Origin: Ziziphus jujuba
Lineage: Eukaryota > Streptophyta > Magnoliopsida > Rosales > Rhamnaceae
Reading direction: 5' to 3'
Length of the DNA: 64,000 nt
Assembly (NCBI RefSeq): GCF_031755915.1
Contig: NC_083384.1
Span: forward strand, 23,825,001-23,889,000
Of the stretch, positions 48,047-59,640 are shown one piece after another. The notes beneath the pieces were generated by a model that saw only the letters and a list, made by a program, of their open reading frames with translations, was not told the DNA's origin and did not search any database. Position 1 is the first letter of the stretch, and every line of letters begins with the position of its first letter. The position numbers were made by a program, and so were the translations under genes.

Positions 48047-51000
48047 TGTAACATCCCGTCCCGAACCATGTCGGAATTTTTGCACGTTGACCGAGGTTGA
48101 CTGTTGACCGTTGACCGTTGACCAAAGGGGTCAAAAGTTGACTTTTTGACCCGGTTGGAATTTTAGGTTGACTGAGGTACGGTTACGAAGTACACGTTGG
48201 CACGAGTTCGTAGACTGGTAGCACGTCGAAAACGGAGCTACGGTTTGAAAGTTTTGAGTAAAACAAGTTGAGGTCCAAACTGTCCAAGGGGTGCCGGAGT
48301 TGACTTTTTATTCATGCAAGGTTGAGCTTTGACTCATGCATGGTTGTGAAGTGCTCGTCGATACGAGTCCGTAGACTAGCGGCACGTCCAATTTGGACAT
48401 GTGGTTTGAAAGTTATGGATCTGTAAAGTTTTTCAAATACTGTATTATTTTAATATTATTTTTACACGCATGACAATGTGCCACGTGTGACTCAATGAAG
48501 GTGACCATGTGTCAACATGGTGAAATGACACATGTCAACCATGTGTAAAAAAATCAAATTATTTTATTATTATTTTAAATAATAATATTATTATTAATAT
48601 TATTTAATTATTTCTTTTTCCTTTTCCTTTTTCTTTTTCTTTTCCTTTTTCTTTTCTTTTTCTTTTTCTTTTTCTTTTTCTTTCCCCACGTGGGAAAACA
48701 CCATTCTTTCTTTTTCTTTTTCTTTTTCTTTTTCTTTTCTTTTTTCCCTTCTTCTTCCCCGAAACACACACGACACACACATTTATTTTTCTTCCCTCCG
48801 GCCGTCCCTCTCTCTCTCCCGTGTTTTTGAATTCCGGCCACCCATAGCCCTCACGCGCCAGCCACCAAGGAAGCCCGCCACCTCGCGAGCTTGGCCGCCA
48901 AGTTTCACGGCCAGCCGCCGCCGGACGCGCGCCGATCGGGCCGGAGAAGCCGCCGGCCGGCCAAGTTTCTCTCTCCTCTTTTCTTGTGTTTTCCGGCCAG
49001 CCCACTCCCAATTGAGCCTCCTATCCCCCTATTTTGGGTCCTCTGAATCCAAAAATGGCCTCCAATCCCAGAAATTCGAAGCGGTTTGCGAGATATGGGG
49101 AAGTGAACACCGGCCGAAACTTTCCGACCAAATTCCGGCCACCTCCGGCGGAATTGGGGTCGATGGAGACCGGATTTGTGATCCTCGTCCCACGAGCTTC
49201 GATTCGGTATATCATTCGCCTATTTTGGTTAACGTTTGCGTTTAAGCCCCCGGGTACCGGGTATTATTTACCCGAATAAAATATTAATTTATTTGACTGT
49301 CTGTGAATTTTGTTCTAGGAGCACCGGTGAGTCGTAGAATTGATCCCGTGGTGGATCTTGGATTAATTGCGTGTTCCAGGTGAGTGACCCACCTTTAAAA
49401 ATATTTTTGGGGTAATTAATTGTATTTATGTGGTATTAATTTGATATCTGTAATTTGTGCTCATGTGGTGTATTTTAAATATAATCGGGAAAAATATTAT
49501 GTTATATATATATTTACCCATTGGTGTTAAATGAAATTTTGGGTCATTAGAAATTCCCGATTATTATTTCATTATGATTAAATGGTAATTATTACACATG
49601 AGCAAGTATTTTCAATAATTAATTGCGTTTGGATTTTATATCATTTTTGGGCAATTAATTATATTTAATTGGTATTTAAATTGATATTTAAATTATGCTC
49701 ATGTGGTGTGATTTAATTATGGTCTTATTGTCGTTTAATTTATTATGCCTGAGCAAAGTGAATTTTGATGGTATTTGTACGTGGTTTTAAATTTGATTTT
49801 CCGGGCATAATTGGGCTAAATATTTTCCGAAAATATTTGGTTATATTTTATAAATTATGCCCGCGGTATTTTTATGGTTGCATCTCGTATTTCGAGGAAA
49901 ATTGTGGTTTGTTGATTATCGCTGTTTCGTACCGGGTTGTTGAATAAAAATATGTGGGATGGTGTTTTGTGAAAATTTGGTATGCTTCCCACGGTGGTTT
50001 TTGGAAAAATGGTACGGTTGGTTGTTTATGTTTATTTTTAGACGCACTCATACAGTATTGGTGTTCTGGTGTATGGTGTATGGACACGTGATTTAGCACG
50101 CGGTTATTATATGGTTTAGCGTGCGGTTATTACTTCACCCGTGAGTTGCCATTGGACCGTGGGCAGGCAAGGTTATTGTTGTGCACAGCCGCCCCCCTCC
50201 TTGGCCGGGTGATGGTTTTTAGCAGTCGGTACTGTCGGGACGCCGAAGTGACCACTGCAGGTTTCTCTCTTTAACCTCCCGCCAGTCGGTGCTCGGGACG
50301 CTGGGTATCGGAGGGCATCACCGGTATATGGTGTGGTGCGTCAAGTGTAATTGTCGGTGTAAATTGCAATTAAAGTTTAAAACCCCAAAGGTGTTCAAAA
50401 AATTATTTATTATAATTTATTACAGAATATTTATATTTGGGGTATTTATTTATTTGTTTAATTGTTGTTTATTAATTCGTTTGGTTCCTTGGTTTTTGGG
50501 AAGTACGTACAAGGGTTTTGTGAAAATGTTTTAAAAGGGGAACATTTCAAACAGAGTGAATAGTGAGGATTTTGAGAGAAATTATTACTTCAAATATTTA
50601 TTTATTTAATTGTTCGGTATTGCTTAATTAAACTCCTTAATTGTTATTATTTTATTATTATTAAAGGTGTATAGTAGTTAGGGTCACTCACTGAGATGAT
50701 TAGCATCTCACACTCTTAAATTCCGTTCCCCTAGGTCCAGGTTGGAGACGTTGATTGTCCGGGGCGAGCCCAACGTCTCAGTTCGTTGCCGAAGGTTCAA
50801 GCAGGTTTTCTTCCCTTTTTCCTCTCTATCTTGTATTGTTTCCGTATCTGTCATTTTATAAATTCCGCATGTTTCTGTATAATGCTCTGTATACTGTATT
50901 GGACGTGTAGTTGTTTTTATGCACTGGGTTGCTGCTGTTGTTTTCTTTTGAAGTGCTAAAATTTGTGGAACAATTTGTAGTTTGTGGGAGGAATAAGGGG

Positions 51001-51158
51001 ATGTTTTTAAGAAGTGTGTTTTCAGTGCAGGTAATTTGTGGTAAGTAAATCCCTTAGGGGAGGCTCTGCCGGATTTTCCGTTGGAGGGTTCGGTAGGGTT
51101 TCCCTAGGATCAGGGCTGTCTAGGGTTCCGGGGAAGGAATTCTGGACGGGTCCTGACA
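48047..51158 (+). repeat. LTR7 (3112 bp, short type)
   Basis: Reads TATTACAGAAT near 50,422, where LTR8 and others have TATTATAGAAT; this is shared with LTR9. Private CCCTAGGATC near 51,105 (others CCCTGGGATC). Confidence 0.95.
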
Positions 51159-51743
51159 GTTGGTATCAGAGCTCTAGGTTCTAGTATTCCTAAGGGACTG
51201 TGCATTGTTGTGCATCCCATCCGTGTCTATTCTCTCGTTTTTCCGTCTTAAAGCGTTCTTTCCGTTTGTCTCAAAGCAAATTCGTTGCCCGAGTTTGAAT
51301 AACTCTAATCTTCGAGGGTGTCAAAATATTTTTTTCCGATCGATTATTACAACTCAAATGCTTTTCAAAGTGGTATTTGAAATTAAAGGTGTTTTATTCA
51401 AGTATTTTTGGTTTGTGTTCGTACATGTATTTGTATGTATATTGTTTGTTATTATACTGCACCATATGGAGGCGGCGAACCATTGTGGTCCATGTAGAGC
51501 TAGCCCCATGATCATGTTGCCTACGAGTCCAGGGGATTGGACGGCCAATATAGGCAACCACCCTGGTTTGTATTGGTAGCAGAGTGTAGGCGACAGTTGG
51601 AATCATGGATCACGTAGTATGTAGAAGGTGTCGTACGTACCTCTATTACAAGCGTGCATATTTGTTTTATGTTATGGTTTTTCCAAGACCGACTTCAGCG
51701 ACGTAAGAAATTTCGAGGACGAAATTTTGTAAGGGGGGAAGGT
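51159..51743 (+). mobile_element. Internal region 7
   Basis: 585 bp; diagnostic AAAGCGTTC. Confidence 0.93.
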
Positions 51744-54700
51744 TGTAACATCCCGTCCCGAACCATGTCGGAATTTTTGCACGTTGACCGAGGTTGACTG
51801 TTGACCGTTGACCGTTGACCAAAGGGGTCAAAAGTTGACTTTTTGACCCGGTTGGAATTTTAGGTTGACTGAGGTACGGTTACGAAGTACACGTTGGCAC
51901 GAGTTCGTAGACTGGTAGCACGTCGAAAACGGAGCTACGGTTTGAAAGTTTTGAGTAAAACAAGTTGAGGTCCAAACTGTCCAAGGGGTGCCGGAGTTGA
52001 CTTTTTATTCATGCAAGGTTGAGCTTTGACTCATGCATGGTTGTGAAGTGCTCGTCGATACGAGTCCGTAGACTAGCGGCACGTCCAATTTGGACATGTG
52101 GTTTGAAAGTTATGGATCTGTAAAGTTTTTCAAATACTGTATTATTTTAATATTATTTTTACACGCATGACAATGTGCCACGTGTGACTCAATGAAGGTG
52201 ACCATGTGTCAACATGGTGAAATGACACATGTCAACCATGTGTAAAAAAATCAAATTATTTTATTATTATTTTAAATAATAATATTATTATTAATATTAT
52301 TTAATTATTTCTTTTTCCTTTTCCTTTTTCTTTTTCTTTTCCTTTTTCTTTTCTTTTTCTTTTTCTTTTTCTTTTTCTTTCCCCACGTGGGAAAACACCA
52401 TTCTTTCTTTTTCTTTTTCTTTTTCTTTTTCTTTTCTTTTTTCCCTTCTTCTTCCCCGAAACACACACGACACACACATTTATTTTTCTTCCCTCCGGCC
52501 GTCCCTCTCTCTCTCCCGTGTTTTTGAATTCCGGCCACCCATAGCCCTCACGCGCCAGCCACCAAGGAAGCCCGCCACCTCGCGAGCTTGGCCGCCAAGT
52601 TTCACGGCCAGCCGCCGCCGGACGCGCGCCGATCGGGCCGGAGAAGCCGCCGGCCGGCCAAGTTTCTCTCTCCTCTTTTCTTGTGTTTTCCGGCCAGCCC
52701 ACTCCCAATTGAGCCTCCTATCCCCCTATTTTGGGTCCTCTGAATCCAAAAATGGCCTCCAATCCCAGAAATTCGAAGCGGTTTGCGAGATATGGGGAAG
52801 TGAACACCGGCCGAAACTTTCCGACCAAATTCCGGCCACCTCCGGCGGAATTGGGGTCGATGGAGACCGGATTTGTGATCCTCGTCCCACGAGCTTCGAT
52901 TCGGTATATCATTCGCCTATTTTGGTTAACGTTTGCGTTTAAGCCCCCGGGTACCGGGTATTATTTACCCGAATAAAATATTAATTTATTTGACTGTCTG
53001 TGAATTTTGTTCTAGGAGCACCGGTGAGTCGTAGAATTGATCCCGTGGTGGATCTTGGATTAATTGCGTGTTCCAGGTGAGTGACCCACCTTTAAAAATA
53101 TTTTTGGGGTAATTAATTGTATTTATGTGGTATTAATTTGATATCTGTAATTTGTGCTCATGTGGTGTATTTTAAATATAATCGGGAAAAATATTATGTT
53201 ATATATATATTTACCCATTGGTGTTAAATGAAATTTTGGGTCATTAGAAATTCCCGATTATTATTTCATTATGATTAAATGGTAATTATTACACATGAGC
53301 AAGTATTTTCAATAATTAATTGCGTTTGGATTTTATATCATTTTTGGGCAATTAATTATATTTAATTGGTATTTAAATTGATATTTAAATTATGCTCATG
53401 TGGTGTGATTTAATTATGGTCTTATTGTCGTTTAATTTATTATGCCTGAGCAAAGTGAATTTTGATGGTATTTGTACGTGGTTTTAAATTTGATTTTCCG
53501 GGCATAATTGGGCTAAATATTTTCCGAAAATATTTGGTTATATTTTATAAATTATGCCCGCGGTATTTTTATGGTTGCATCTCGTATTTCGAGGAAAATT
53601 GTGGTTTGTTGATTATCGCTGTTTCGTACCGGGTTGTTGAATAAAAATATGTGGGATGGTGTTTTGTGAAAATTTGGTATGCTTCCCACGGTGGTTTTTG
53701 GAAAAATGGTACGGTTGGTTGTTTATGTTTATTTTTAGACGCACTCATACAGTATTGGTGTTCTGGTGTATGGTGTATGGACACGTGATTTAGCACGCGG
53801 TTATTATATGGTTTAGCGTGCGGTTATTACTTCACCCGTGAGTTGCCATTGGACCGTGGGCAGGCAAGGTTATTGTTGTGCACAGCCGCCCCCCTCCTTG
53901 GCCGGGTGATGGTTTTTAGCAGTCGGTACTGTCGGGACGCCGAAGTGACCACTGCAGGTTTCTCTCTTTAACCTCCCGCCAGTCGGTGCTCGGGACGCTG
54001 GGTATCGGAGGGCATCACCGGTATATGGTGTGGTGCGTCAAGTGTAATTGTCGGTGTAAATTGCAATTAAAGTTTAAAACCCCAAAAGTGTTCAAAAAAT
54101 TATTTATTATAATTTATTATAGAATATTTATATTTGGGGTATTTATTTATTTGTTTAATTGTTGTTTATTAATTCGTTTGGTTCCTTGGTTTTTGGGAAG
54201 TACGTACAAGGGTTTTGTGAAAATGTTTTAAAAGGGGAACATTTCAAACAGAGTGAATAGTGAGGATTTTGAGAGAAATTATTACTTCAAATATTTATTT
54301 ATTTAATTGTTCGGTATTGCTTAATTAAACTCCTTAATTGTTATTATTTTATTATTATTAAAGGTGTATAGTAGTTAGGGTCACTCACTGAGATGATTAG
54401 CATCTCACACTCTTAAATTCCGTTCCCCTAGGTCCAGGTTGGAGACGTTGATTGTCCGGGGCGAGCCCAACGTCTCAGTTCGTTGCCGAAGGTTCAAGCA
54501 GGTTTTCTTCCCTTTTTCCTCTCTATCTTGTATTGTTTCCGTATCTGTCATTTTATAAATTCCGCATGTTTCTGTATAATGCTCTGTATACTGTATTGGA
54601 CGTGTAGTTGTTTTTATGCACTGGGTTGCTGCTGTTGTTTTCTTTTGAAGTGCTAAAATTTGTGGAACAATTTGTAGTTTGTGGGAGGAATAAGGGGATG

Positions 54701-54855
54701 TTTTTAAGAAGTGTGTTTTCAGTGCAGGTAATTTGTGGTAAGTAAATCCCTTAGGGGAGGCTCTGCCGGATTTTCCGTTGGAGGGTTCGGTAGGGTTTCC
54801 CTGGGATCAGGGCTGTCTAGGGTTCCGGGGAAGGAATTCTGGACGGGTCCTGACA
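51744..54855 (+). repeat. LTR8 (3112 bp, short type)
   Basis: Breaks the long/short alternation: it is the second short-type LTR in a row. Private CCCCAAAAGTG near 54,085 (others CCCCAAAGGTG). Confidence 0.95.
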
Positions 54856-55440
54856 GTTGGTATCAGAGCTCTAGGTTCTAGTATTCCTAAGGGACTGTGC
54901 ATTGTTGTGCATCCCATCCGTGTCTATTCTCTCGTTTTTCCGTCTTAAAGCGTTCTTTCCGTTTGTCTCAAAGCAAATTCGTTGCCCGAGTTTGAATAAC
55001 TCTAATCTTCGAGGGTGTCAAAATATTTTTTTCCGATCGATTATTACAACTCAAATGCTTTTCAAAGTGGTATTTGAAATTAAAGGTGTTTTATTCAAGT
55101 ATTTTTGGTTTGTGTTCGTACATGTATTTGTATGTATATTGTTTGTTATTATACTGCACCATATGGAGGCGGCGAACCATTGTGGTCCATGTAGAGCTAG
55201 CCCCATGATCATGTTGCCTACGAGTCCAGGGGATTGGACGGCCAATATAGGCAACCACCCTGGTTTGTATTGGTAGCAGAGTGTAGGCGACAGTTGGAAT
55301 CATGGATCACGTAGTATGTAGAAGGTGTCGTACGTACCTCTATTACAAGCGTGCATATTTGTTTTATGTTATGGTTTTTCCAAGACCGACTTCAGCGACG
55401 TAAGAAATTTCGAGGACGAAATTTTGTAAGGGGGGAAGGT
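54856..55440 (+). mobile_element. Internal region 8
   Basis: 585 bp; diagnostic AAAGCGTTC. This is the last internal region of the array. Confidence 0.93.
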
Positions 55441-58400
55441 TGTAACATCCCGTCCCGAACCATGTCGGAATTTTTGCACGTTGACCGAGGTTGACTGTTG
55501 ACCGTTGACCGTTGACCAAAGGGGTCAAAAGTTGACTTTTTGACCCGGTTGGAATTTTAGGTTGACTGAGGTACGGTTACGAAGTACACGTTGGCACGAG
55601 TTCGTAGACTGGTAGCACGTCGAAAACGGAGCTACGGTTTGAAAGTTTTGAGTAAAACAAGTTGAGGTCCAAACTGTCCAAGGGGTGCCGGAGTTGACTT
55701 TTTATTCATGCAAGGTTGAGCTTTGACTCATGCATGGTTGTGAAGTGCTCGTCGATACGAGTCCGTAGACTAGCGGCACGTCCAATTTGGACATGTGGTT
55801 TGAAAGTTATGGATCTGTAAAGTTTTTCAAATACTGTATTATTTTAATATTATTTTTACACGCATGACAATGTGCCACGTGTGACTCAATGAAGGTGACC
55901 ATGTGTCAACATGGTGAAATGACACATGTCAACCATGTGTAAAAAAATCAAATTATTTTATTATTATTTTAAATAATAATATTATTATTAATATTATTTA
56001 ATTATTTCTTTTTCCTTTTCCTTTTTCTTTTTCTTTTCCTTTTTCTTTTCTTTTTCTTTTTCTTTTTCTTTTTCTTTTTCTTTTTCTTTCCCCACGTGGG
56101 AAAACACCATTCTTTCTTTTTCTTTTTCTTTTTCTTTTTCTTTTTCTTTTTCTTTTCTTTTTTCCCTTCTTCTTCCCCGAAACACACACGACACACACAT
56201 TTATTTTTCTTCCCTCCGGCCGTCCCTCTCTCTCTCCCGTGTTTTTGAATTCCGGCCACCCATAGCCCTCACGCGCCAGCCACCAAGGAAGCCCGCCACC
56301 TCGCGAGCTTGGCCGCCAAGTTTCACGGCCAGCCGCCGCCGGACGCGCGCCGATCGGGCCGGAGAAGCCGCCGGCCGGCCAAGTTTCTCTCTCCTCTTTT
56401 CTTGTGTTTTCCGGCCAGCCCACTCCCAATTGAGCCTCCTATCCCCCTATTTTGGGTCCTCTGAATCCAAAAATGGCCTCCAATCCCAGAAATTCGAAGC
56501 GGTTTGCGAGATATGGGGAAGTGAACACCGGCCGAAACTTTCCGACCAAATTCCGGCCACCTCCGGCGGAATTGGGGTCGATGGAGACCGGATTTGTGAT
56601 CCTCGTCCCACGAGCTTCGATTCGGTATATCATTCGCCTATTTTGGTTAACGTTTGCGTTTAAGCCCCCGGGTACCGGGTATTATTTATCCGAATAAAAT
56701 ATTAATTTATTTGACTGTCTGTGAATTTTGTTCTAGGAGCACCGGTGAGTCGTAGAATTGATCCCGTGGTGGATCTTGGATTAATTGCGTGTTCCAGGTG
56801 AGTGACCCACCTTTAAAAATATTTTTGGGGTAATTAATTGTATTTATGTGGTATTAATTTGATATCTGTAATTTGTGCTCATGTGGTGTATTTTAAATAT
56901 AATCGGGAAAAATATTATGTTATATATATATTTACCCATTGGTGTTAAATGAAATTTTGGGTCATTAGAAATTCCCGATTATTATTTCATTATGATTAAA
57001 TGGTAATTATTACACATGAGCAAGTATTTTCAATAATTAATTGCGTTTGGATTTTATATCATTTTTGGGCAATTAATTATATTTAATTGGTATTTAAATT
57101 GATATTTAAATTATGCTCATGTGGTGTGATTTAATTATGGTCTTATTGTCGTTTAATTTATTATGCCTGAGCAAAGTGAATTTTGATGGTATTTGTACGT
57201 GGTTTTAAATTTGATTTTCCGGGCATAATTGGGCTAAATATTTTCCGAAAATATTTGGTTATATTTTATAAATTATGCCCGCGGTATTTTTATGGTTGCA
57301 TCTCGTATTTCGAGGAAAATTGTGGTTTGTTGATTATCGCTGTTTCGTACCGGGTTGTTGAATAAAAATATGTGGGATGGTGTTTTGTGAAAATTTGGTA
57401 TGCTTCCCACGGTGGTTTTTGGAAAAATGGTACGGTTGGTTGTTTATGTTTATTTTTAGACGCACTCATACAGTATTGGTGTTCTGGTGTATGGTGTATG
57501 GACACGTGATTTAGCACGCGGTTATTATATGGTTTAGCGTGCGGTTATTACTTCACCCGTGAGTTGCCATTGGACCGTGGGCAGGCAAGGTTATTGTTGT
57601 GCACAGCCGCCCCCCTCCTTGGCCGGGTGATGGTTTTTAGCAGTCGGTACTGTCGGGACGCCGAAGTGACCACTGCAGGTTTCTCTCTTTAACCTCCCGC
57701 CAGTCGGTGCTCGGGACGCTGGGTATCGGAGGGCATCACCGGTATATGGTGTGGTGCGTCAAGTGTAATTGTCGGTGTAAATTGCAATTAAAGTTTAAAA
57801 CCCCAAAGGTGTTCAAAAAATTATTTATTATAATTTATTACAGAATATTTATATTTGGGGTATTTATTTATTTGTTTAATTGTTGTTTATTAATTCGTTT
57901 GGTTCCTTGGTTTTTGGGAAGTACGTACAAGGGTTTTGTGAAAATGTTTTAAAAGGGGAACATTTCAAACAGAGTGAATAGTGAGGATTTTGAGAGAAAT
58001 TATTACTTCAAATATTTATTTATTTAATTGTTCGGTATTGCTTAATTAAACTCCTTAATTGTTATTATTTTATTATTATTAAAGGTGTATAGTAGTTAGG
58101 GTCACTCACTGAGATGATTAGCATCTCACACTCTTAAATTCCGTTCCCCTAGGTCCAGGTTGGAGACGTTGATTGTCCGGGGCGAGCCCAACGTCTCAGT
58201 TCGTTGCCGAAGGTTCAAGCAGTTTTTCTTCCCTTTTTCCTCTCTATCTTGTATTGTTTCCGTATCTGTCATTTTATAAATTCCGCATGTTTCTGTATAA
58301 TGCTCTGTATACTGTATTGGACGTGTAGTTGTTTTTATGCACTGGGTTGCTGCTGTTGTTTTCTTTTGAAGTGCTAAAATTTGTGGAACAATTTGTAGTT

Positions 58401-58576
58401 TGTGGGAGGAATAAGGGGATGTTTTTAAGAAGTGTGTTTTCAGTGCAGGTAATTTGTGGTAAGTAAATCCCTTAGGGGAGGCTCTGCCGGATTTTCCGTT
58501 GGAGGGTTCGGTAGGGTTTCCCTGGGATCAGGGCTGTCTAGGGTTCCGGGGAAGGAATTCTGGACGGGTCCTGACA
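55441..58576 (+). repeat. LTR9 (3136 bp, outermost right)
   Basis: The longest LTR: 12 extra bases in each CTTTTT tract. Private TATTTATCCG near 56,688 and AAGCAGTTTTTC near 58,220; shares TATTACAGAAT with LTR7. It ends TGACA directly before the right target-site copy, and no primer site follows, as expected for the terminal LTR. Confidence 0.95.
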
Positions 58577-58581
58577 ACTAT
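58577..58581. repeat. Target-site duplication ACTAT, right copy
   Basis: Matches 25,831-25,835 exactly and abuts LTR9. Confidence 0.85.
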
Positions 58582-59640
58582 AACCAGCTCCTAAAACCCC
58601 ATTACAACAAAGTAGTGGTACGGTCATCTTAAAAACAAACATGGTTGTTTCGTAATACATATAATTGGAATTAGTTAAATATTTACCATGACACACCTAA
58701 ACATGAATACTATCTGATGATGTGCAATTTTGAGTGGACATAAAAACAGCTAAATGCAGAAAAAAAAAATTGACTACTCTGTCTTTTTATCAATCCCTTA
58801 TTCTTGGAGCACAAATCCCTAAAGAGCTTATTATCGTTAACCATCGATGCAATCCTAGGAAGACTAGTAGCATAACAAACTTCGTGAGAATTCTATTAAT
58901 GTTGGTTCTGAATGAGAAAACTGCAATACACAACTGGCTCTATCTTGAAGAATCTTTATACTCAATGTGGAAAGTGTGTCCAAGACCTTTAATATCAAAA
59001 TGGGTATGCAACATTTGTTTTGTCTCAATCAATAGGTCAATATCATTAGAAGCTAACATTATGTTATCAACATAACATACAATATTAAATTGCTCCCACT
59101 AACCCTAATATTTATGCATTTATCAATAATATTCTCCTTAAAACTATTTTTGGTGATAATTTCTTCAGACTTGAAATACTACTATCTAAATACCTGCTTA
59201 AGACCATAAATGAACTTCTTAAGCATACAAAATTAAATTCTCATTCCCCACTACTTGAAGACCAATCAGTTGGATGATGTACATGTCCTCATACAAATCT
59301 CCATTTAGAAAAGTAGTTCTAACATCCATATAATAAATGCAACTCCATGTCATAAGGAGCCATAATTGCCATAATTGTCATAATATAAACAATTACCTTA
59401 ATTGTCTCTTTACTATTAATACCACACTTTTGACTAATCCTTTTGGCAACTAGTAGAACCTTATATTTACCTCACTTGACCATTGAAGATCCTCTAAGTC
59501 TTAAAGACACATTTGCATCCAATAGGTTTACCACCTTCAAGTAATTAATCCAATTCATCACTTATATCAAATTTATGGTCCTACAAATTGAAAAAATAGT
59601 CCTCAAGTACAACAAAACTTCAAACCCCTTAAAACCTTCT
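58582..59640 (-). pseudogene. Copia-2 reverse transcriptase / RNase H remnant
   Basis: Minus-strand remains of Ty1/copia RT. A KKFIYGLKQ-like segment lies at about 59,200-59,225. The catalytic motif reads YVDN at 59,063-59,074 (expected YVDD, second Asp lost) and is followed by IMLASNDID. A motif-like run QMLHTHFDIKGLG lies at about 58,970-59,010. Many stops and shifts interrupt the frame. RNase H should follow to the left but is barely recognisable before the array cuts in at 58,577. The order RT then integrase then gag with rising coordinate confirms minus orientation. Confidence 0.75.

Larger units (their letters stand above)
25836..58576 (+). mobile_element. Nine-LTR/eight-internal tandem array of a non-autonomous gypsy-like retrotransposon
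   Basis: This 32,741-bp block alternates nine LTRs (3105-3136 bp) with eight 585-bp internal regions, head to tail. Every LTR begins TGTAACATCCCGTCCCGAAC and ends GGACGGGTCCTGACA. Each internal region starts GT then a 12-nt primer binding site and ends with a polypurine tract. The outside is flanked once by ACTAT. No gag, protease, RT or integrase is present anywhere inside, so mobilisation would need proteins from an autonomous partner. The internal 3' end (TTTCGAGGACGAAATTTTGTAAGGGGGG, read in two parts) is typical of Ty3/gypsy Tekay/Del-type elements. Copies differ at only a few positions seen by eye, so amplification is recent. Repeated unequal recombination between LTRs best explains one duplication around many LTRs. 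Confidence 0.93.

Noticed and set aside
25836..58576. Satellite DNA, rDNA spacer or segmental gene array as the nature of the 3.7-kb repeat
   Set aside because: TG..CA ends, primer binding site, polypurine tract and a 5-bp target-site duplication identify an LTR retrotransposon array; no rRNA sequence is present.
25836..58576. Eight independent nested insertions of one element
   Set aside because: Every junction is an exact LTR-internal boundary, with no internal target-site duplications and no interrupted copies.
25836..58576. CRISPR-like or phage-defence repeat system
   Set aside because: The repeats are kilobases long with no short-repeat/spacer pattern or cas genes; the genome context is plant.
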